Of a stretch of DNA of 64,000 nucleotides, positions 51,701 to 57,700 are shown piece by piece. Under the pieces are notes generated by a model. That model made no database searches. It was given only the letters and a program-made list of their open reading frames with translations, and was not told the DNA's origin. Numbering within the stretch: position 1 is the stretch's first letter; every line of letters starts with the position of its first letter. A program made the translations under genes and the position numbers. Origin of the DNA: Caprella mutica (Eukaryota; Arthropoda; Malacostraca; Amphipoda; Caprellidae); the NCBI GenBank assembly GCA_947561585.1, contig CANNZV010001181.1, forward strand, positions 1 to 64,000, written 5' to 3'.

Positions 51701-54700
51701 TGTACAGCAGGGATGAGAGCAATGGTAATGTACAGCAGGAATGAGAGCAATGGTAATGTACAGCAGGAATGAGAGCAATGGTAATGTACAGCAGGAATGA
51801 GAGCAATGGTAATGTACAGCAGGAATGAGAGCAATGGTAATGTACAGCAGGAATGAGAGCAATGGTAATGTACAGCAGGAATGAGAGCAATGGTAATGTA
51901 CAGCAGGAATGAGAGCAATGGTAATGTACAGCAGGAATGAGAGCAATGGTAATGTACAGCAGGAATGAGAGCAATGGTAATGTACAGCAGGAATAAGAGC
52001 AATGGTAATGTACAGCAGGAATGAGAGCAATGGTAGTATCATCTGGTAATTCCAAACCCTATATATCAACAAAGTGATAGTTTTAGCTACAAAGGATATT
52101 TGCTGAGTCAGCTACTCTAAACTACATAAACATTTAACTACAATATATTATGAATATATAAAAATATTAGTCTCTGTAAGGTTTGAAATATTCACTCTAC
52201 CTTCAAATAATAGTCCACAACCACAGACAATCTCTTCAGAATGAGACAATTTATTTTAATAGAGAAACTAACACTATTTTTTCATTCGTAAGCCTCACCC
52301 TTGACGCCGTTACTTCTACTGTCTCTCCTGCTGTCCTTGCCATTGACTGAGGTAAGATAGGTGTCCTCCACATCGTCATGGTCAGTGCGAGGACGCATCG
52401 TCACATTGGAGGTTGTCTTGTTACCATTCGCATCCAGGATGATAACCTCTGGGGTACCACTACCGGCTCCTGGTAATAAAGTGCTAGTGTTAAAAGCAAT
52501 AGCGGTGCTAGTTTGGCGAGGAAGAAATAACTTAATAAATATTACCAAGACAACAACAACTAGCTAATTGATTGAAAAATAGGAGACGGCAATTCAATAA
52601 AACTGGATTATGTGCACTCGGTAGAGCGCATACCTTCGAAGCCGCTTTGACCCAATATTCGACCAGATGGTTTCTGGTCATTGACCAATCGTTTCACCAA
52701 ATTTTATGCAATTTGGTTGAAAACTTTTTCAGTTAAGCGAATAACAAGATGATAAATAAATAAATAAATGCCGATGAAAATATGACCTTCCCTCATTCTG
52801 CGAAGGTAAAAAGAGAAAGTATTAATCTTGATAGAGAAAAACTGCCTAGATTAAGTGTACCTTTACAATCAATATCAAAGTAGGTGGCTTTGTTCATGAC
52901 CACTCCCTCGGGTTCCAGGCCGGGACCATAGGCAGAGACCTGTGAGGGGTCACCCATAGCAGCCGAAACACCCACCTGGGAAGGGGCAAGGTATGAATTT
53001 AGCACCAAACTATAAAGAACTCTCATTGAATATATCAGAGTATGAGAAAAAGTTAATATAGACTCATGGATGGTGACACAAATCGAATAATTTTGAAGAA
53101 AGATTAAGGAGACAGCTATGTAATTTCATGACGAATTTAAATTAATGAGATGAATCAAACGGAAAAACACTATATTTGACAAACTATTATAGCTACAAGA
53201 TAATTTCAGTTAGCTACTAGGACGCAGTAGCAGGTATTCCAGCAAAGATATCGTTACTACTTTATATCTTCAGTACTTTATACATTTAAGGATGACTGGT
53301 TGTACAAAGTATAGCTAAAGAAGTTAGAGCACTCACTTTGTAGGGTGAGGCAGCAGCCTCCTTGCCATTGAACCTGACGATAACCTGGTGGTAACCCTGA
53401 CAGGAAGCTGTGTAGTGACATGTATACACCTGACTGCTGTCACTGCTGGGTACTGCGTTCAACTGGAGAAGAGAGACAGAAACTTATGTCAAATAAAGTT
53501 GATCTTTCCATTTCTCTGGTCCCATTAGTTCCAACCAACCAAGTATCTTCAAGCACGAGTTTTTTACGAAATAATTTTATCATTTCATCAAAGTTAATTT
53601 AAAGAGAAACTAATAGTCATTATTAATCCTATACCCAGAGAGAAAATGATGTTTCGGTTAGAATAGTAAGTGAAGACCCCTCCACACATTTCTCTATGGC
53701 TAAAAATCAACAAGGTTGTTACAATATGCTTTTAAAATCATAGATCTTATGAATATCATAGTCGAAATGAAATGGTATCTAATACTATATAACTATCGCT
53801 GGTTTAAAACGCTTCAATAGTGTTTAATTCTATATAATATTTTTCTCTATAATATTAAAAAAAAAATTTAATTTTAATTTAGTTCACTTCTCTATAATAT
53901 TTTCGGGTCCTATGATTTTCAAAGCACATTGACACCCCTCTACTAATTAGTCTCACCTGCAGTTGCATTCCATTGGGGTCTACGAGGAAAGTTTCCACTG
54001 CTCCACTGTCGGAGCCAGAGGCCTCAATGGTGAAGTGTGTCTGCACTCCGGCAACCACCCCCTCAGCCTTCACTCCGGGACCGTAAACTTTCACCCTAAA
54101 GGAGAAAAAAGGGTTATAGCTATTTATAATACTATATAAATAAAGCACAATGGATACAATGGGTAGCTATTAACTATTAAGTAGATTGAATTATGGGGAA
54201 ATAGTTTCAAATTCTGAAATAAATATGTCATCAATAGATAAACATAGCGTTATTATATACTACTTTAATTAATCAATAGTTAACTGAAAAACATGCTCAT
54301 AAATTGAATTAAGCAAAGTTAAATGCATTATATAGCTATGTTAAGAAGTATGAAATATTTTTTTATTTAATAAAGTCGCAACTTTTGCAATATAGCTACT
54401 TAGGAAGTATTATAAAGAATGAAAGAAAACAATATTTAAATTGATAGTAAACACTCATTCAAAAAGAATCATTATTCATTGCAAATATTAATTGCAAGTA
54501 ACTAAAATCCTTAGAACACATGACAAATTTTGTTGATATAGGGCAAGTTCCGAGTTACCGTACGGTTCAACACTTACGATCAAACAAGAAAAGTATATTC
54601 AATGAATAAAATTTAAATCGTTATTTTAATTAGTGTACATGATACCTGAAGGTATCGTGTACACAAATTAGAATAAAGATTTAATTTACAGATTATTATT

Positions 54701-57700
54701 ATATACTTCTTTCTTATATGATTAAAAAGTGAACCTGTACGATAAGTCTGAACCTACCCTATCACAGTAATACATAATTAGTGCTGGGTAAAGACATGCT
54801 AGTATTGATTTGTTAAAACACTCAAACTCTACGGAGAAATAGTTCACAAAATCGAGAATAAACTCACCGAGACTTTCCGTAAAAACTGTAACAAGATAAA
54901 CTGTGTGTGAATGTTACATTTCTCCTATTCGAATGTAGCAAATAACATCATTCATATCTTTTTCTTAAACTCAAATTGAAATTACAAGCGATATAAATGT
55001 CCAGTGATGAAGCTATTCAAATATAGTTTAGGGGTAAGTTACGAATTATCAGTCAGTTCCACATCTTCAGTCATATAAGAAAACGATATAATAATATTTT
55101 ATTTTCATTGGTATCCATGATACAATAAAGAAAAATATTATTATATTGTTTTTCGTATATGCCCGAAGATATAGAACTGACCGATAATTCGTAACATACC
55201 ATTAATTTGTAATCGTACTCACTGCATGGGCTTTTTCTTTGGTTTGAGCGGTGCACCGGGCTTGAGCTTAGCGTTGGGGAACTGACTGAGGTAAGTCATC
55301 ATACTGAGCTCATCACAAGCAGGGTTGATCATCTCCTCGGGGGTGATGAGCTGGGGGATGCCCAGCCAGTCGTCTGCCAGGGTCATGGCCTGGGTGGTGT
55401 TCTGGAGGGCCTCTTCTGGCTCCCATTCATCCCAATCTGAGGACAACAATTGTAAAGACTTTAACAAATAGCTAGAACATTGAATGGGAAATGATAAATA
55501 ATTGGAATTAGCTAACTAATAAACATTGATATAGATGATATTTGTTCTAATTTTATCTTAGTTGGTTTGTTTTTGGTTACTAATAAATATAAAATGAAAA
55601 CTACTCATAGATAAATGTATTTTCCAATATGTATATCACATTAGGTAGTCCACTAAATACATATAGCTATTATACATGATTAAAAAAAATTAATATTCAA
55701 GTTTTAGAGTTAGTTCATATTTAGAAGAAAGTTTGGCTGAATCATTGCCAAATGAGATTAAAATATTGCATTTATTCTGTCCTCACCGGCGCACAGGCCC
55801 GGGGCAACCCCATCCACGAGGGCACCCACAGCTCTACCGTCATTCCAGTCGTTGGTGAAGTTATTAATGGGCAGAGGTACACCGAGGTGACCCTGAATCC
55901 ATTGGAGTAACCTGCAACACACGAAACAGTAAGAAAATATTATAGTAATGCAATAGCAAGAAATGCTACTATTTTTAATGTAGCTACTGCTTACAGACAC
56001 AGTCTCGATATATGAAATAATTAATATTCAATATAATATTCAACATAATAATTAATATAATATTTAGCTAATAGCTATGATAGCTATTTAATAATTTATA
56101 AATTTTTGGATATTTGAAGGAACAGATTTCGAAATTATATCAACACGTATTTCTCTCTTGCTATTTAACTAATGAATATTCAAAGGGTTATAAAAATTAA
56201 AAATATACAAATCAAAATTATTTGTATGTATAAGCAACACATTCGATGTCAGATCAATAATGTCCCCGAGCACCGACTAAACAATTGCTTCTTTATTCTG
56301 ATAAAAAACATTTCAGAAACTCTGTTCACTACGTATAAAGCATAGCAAAGACAAAAGATGTATTCATTAATATATAAATACTAACTTCAGAGAATTAATA
56401 AACGAGTTATGAATTTCAGAAGTGAATCCCTGTAAAGAAGTCCTAAGAGAGTAGCTATACTGTGTGTGATCTTTAGTTTGCGAGGGTATAATTGAGAGGC
56501 AATTTAGCAGTAATGCGGGCAAAGAAACAATATACCTAGAGGTAATGGATTGCTGCACCTGGGGAACAGAGAGGCTTATTGGTGCCCCAGGGGAAGCAAC
56601 GAAAAGAAGTTAATGTAGTAAGCCATTATAATTAAATATAATCGAATTAAAGTGATATGTATAAATGAGGAATATAAGATATAGAGAGGAATAAAGGTAA
56701 AACAACTGAATGTAAACTCTAAAAAAAAGAGACACTGAAAGTTGTCAAAAAAGATAATCAAACACAGAATAGACCAAAATTAACCTGGATGAAAAAGTCA
56801 AATCGGACTGTTCTAAATTTCAATCATGTAAGGATGAGGTATAGCTACAATAACATACTGTAATTTAACTTAGCCTTTTAATTGGTATTCACGATACCTA
56901 CAGGTATCATGGATACCAATTAAAACAATGAGTTAAATAATAAATATTAGTATATACCTTCTTTATTGTTGTATGATCGAAAATTTGGAACTGTCCGATA
57001 ACGCTGAACTTAACACTACTCAAATGTGATAAAAGTATAACATTTACCAATATGCATATTATAATGCTAACTATCATTCAATTTCTTTTCGCTGTACTGA
57101 AGCAAACTCCAGTGAAGAGAAGCACAGCTTTCACACCTAACTGCATGCTTAGCTACCTTAACTCCATACTTTTCTCGTTAGGAAGGACTGGAAGATAGTA
57201 TTTTCAGTACAATATTCGATAGAAGCGAAGGAGCAGAATAAGCATGCACGAAATTATAGCTCCGAATAATGCTCTAACAATATTATACCTAGTTTAGAAC
57301 CTTATGCTGCATGCATGCAAATAATCATATTAACAAAAAATATAATAGTGCCTACTTTCTAAATCATATGAGACTTTGTAAGTAAGGTTACAAACACCAT
57401 TAGAGTTCTATATTGAACATATGCTTTTTATACAGGGATTGGAAAAAACGATTGAAACACCTAATATTTGTTTATTCATTTAAAATAACCTTTATATGCA
57501 GATATTATGCAAAATTGATTATAATCTTATGTAGCCTATAGGACTTTTATAGAGGCCAAATTGTAAAAAAAAACTATCCGAATGCTTGGCGTTACTAAAG
57601 GTACTGTCACAAAAATAATGACTTCTTTGTAAGAGAAGGAAAAACGTCCTCAGACAAGTACAGAATTGGCCGAAAGTCCAAATTTTTAGAGAGAGACCAT

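Noticed and set aside
52606..52680. Functional tRNA gene
   Set aside because: The A-box-like start is present, but no acceptor stem closes, the B box is degenerate and a LINE-like tail follows; a SINE explains it better.
56537..56559. Possible 23-nt micro-exon between exons w1 and w2 with a good acceptor (ctgttccccag) and a GTATAT donor
   Set aside because: Its length is not a multiple of 3 and would break the frame between w1 and w2, which already join perfectly in CH2.
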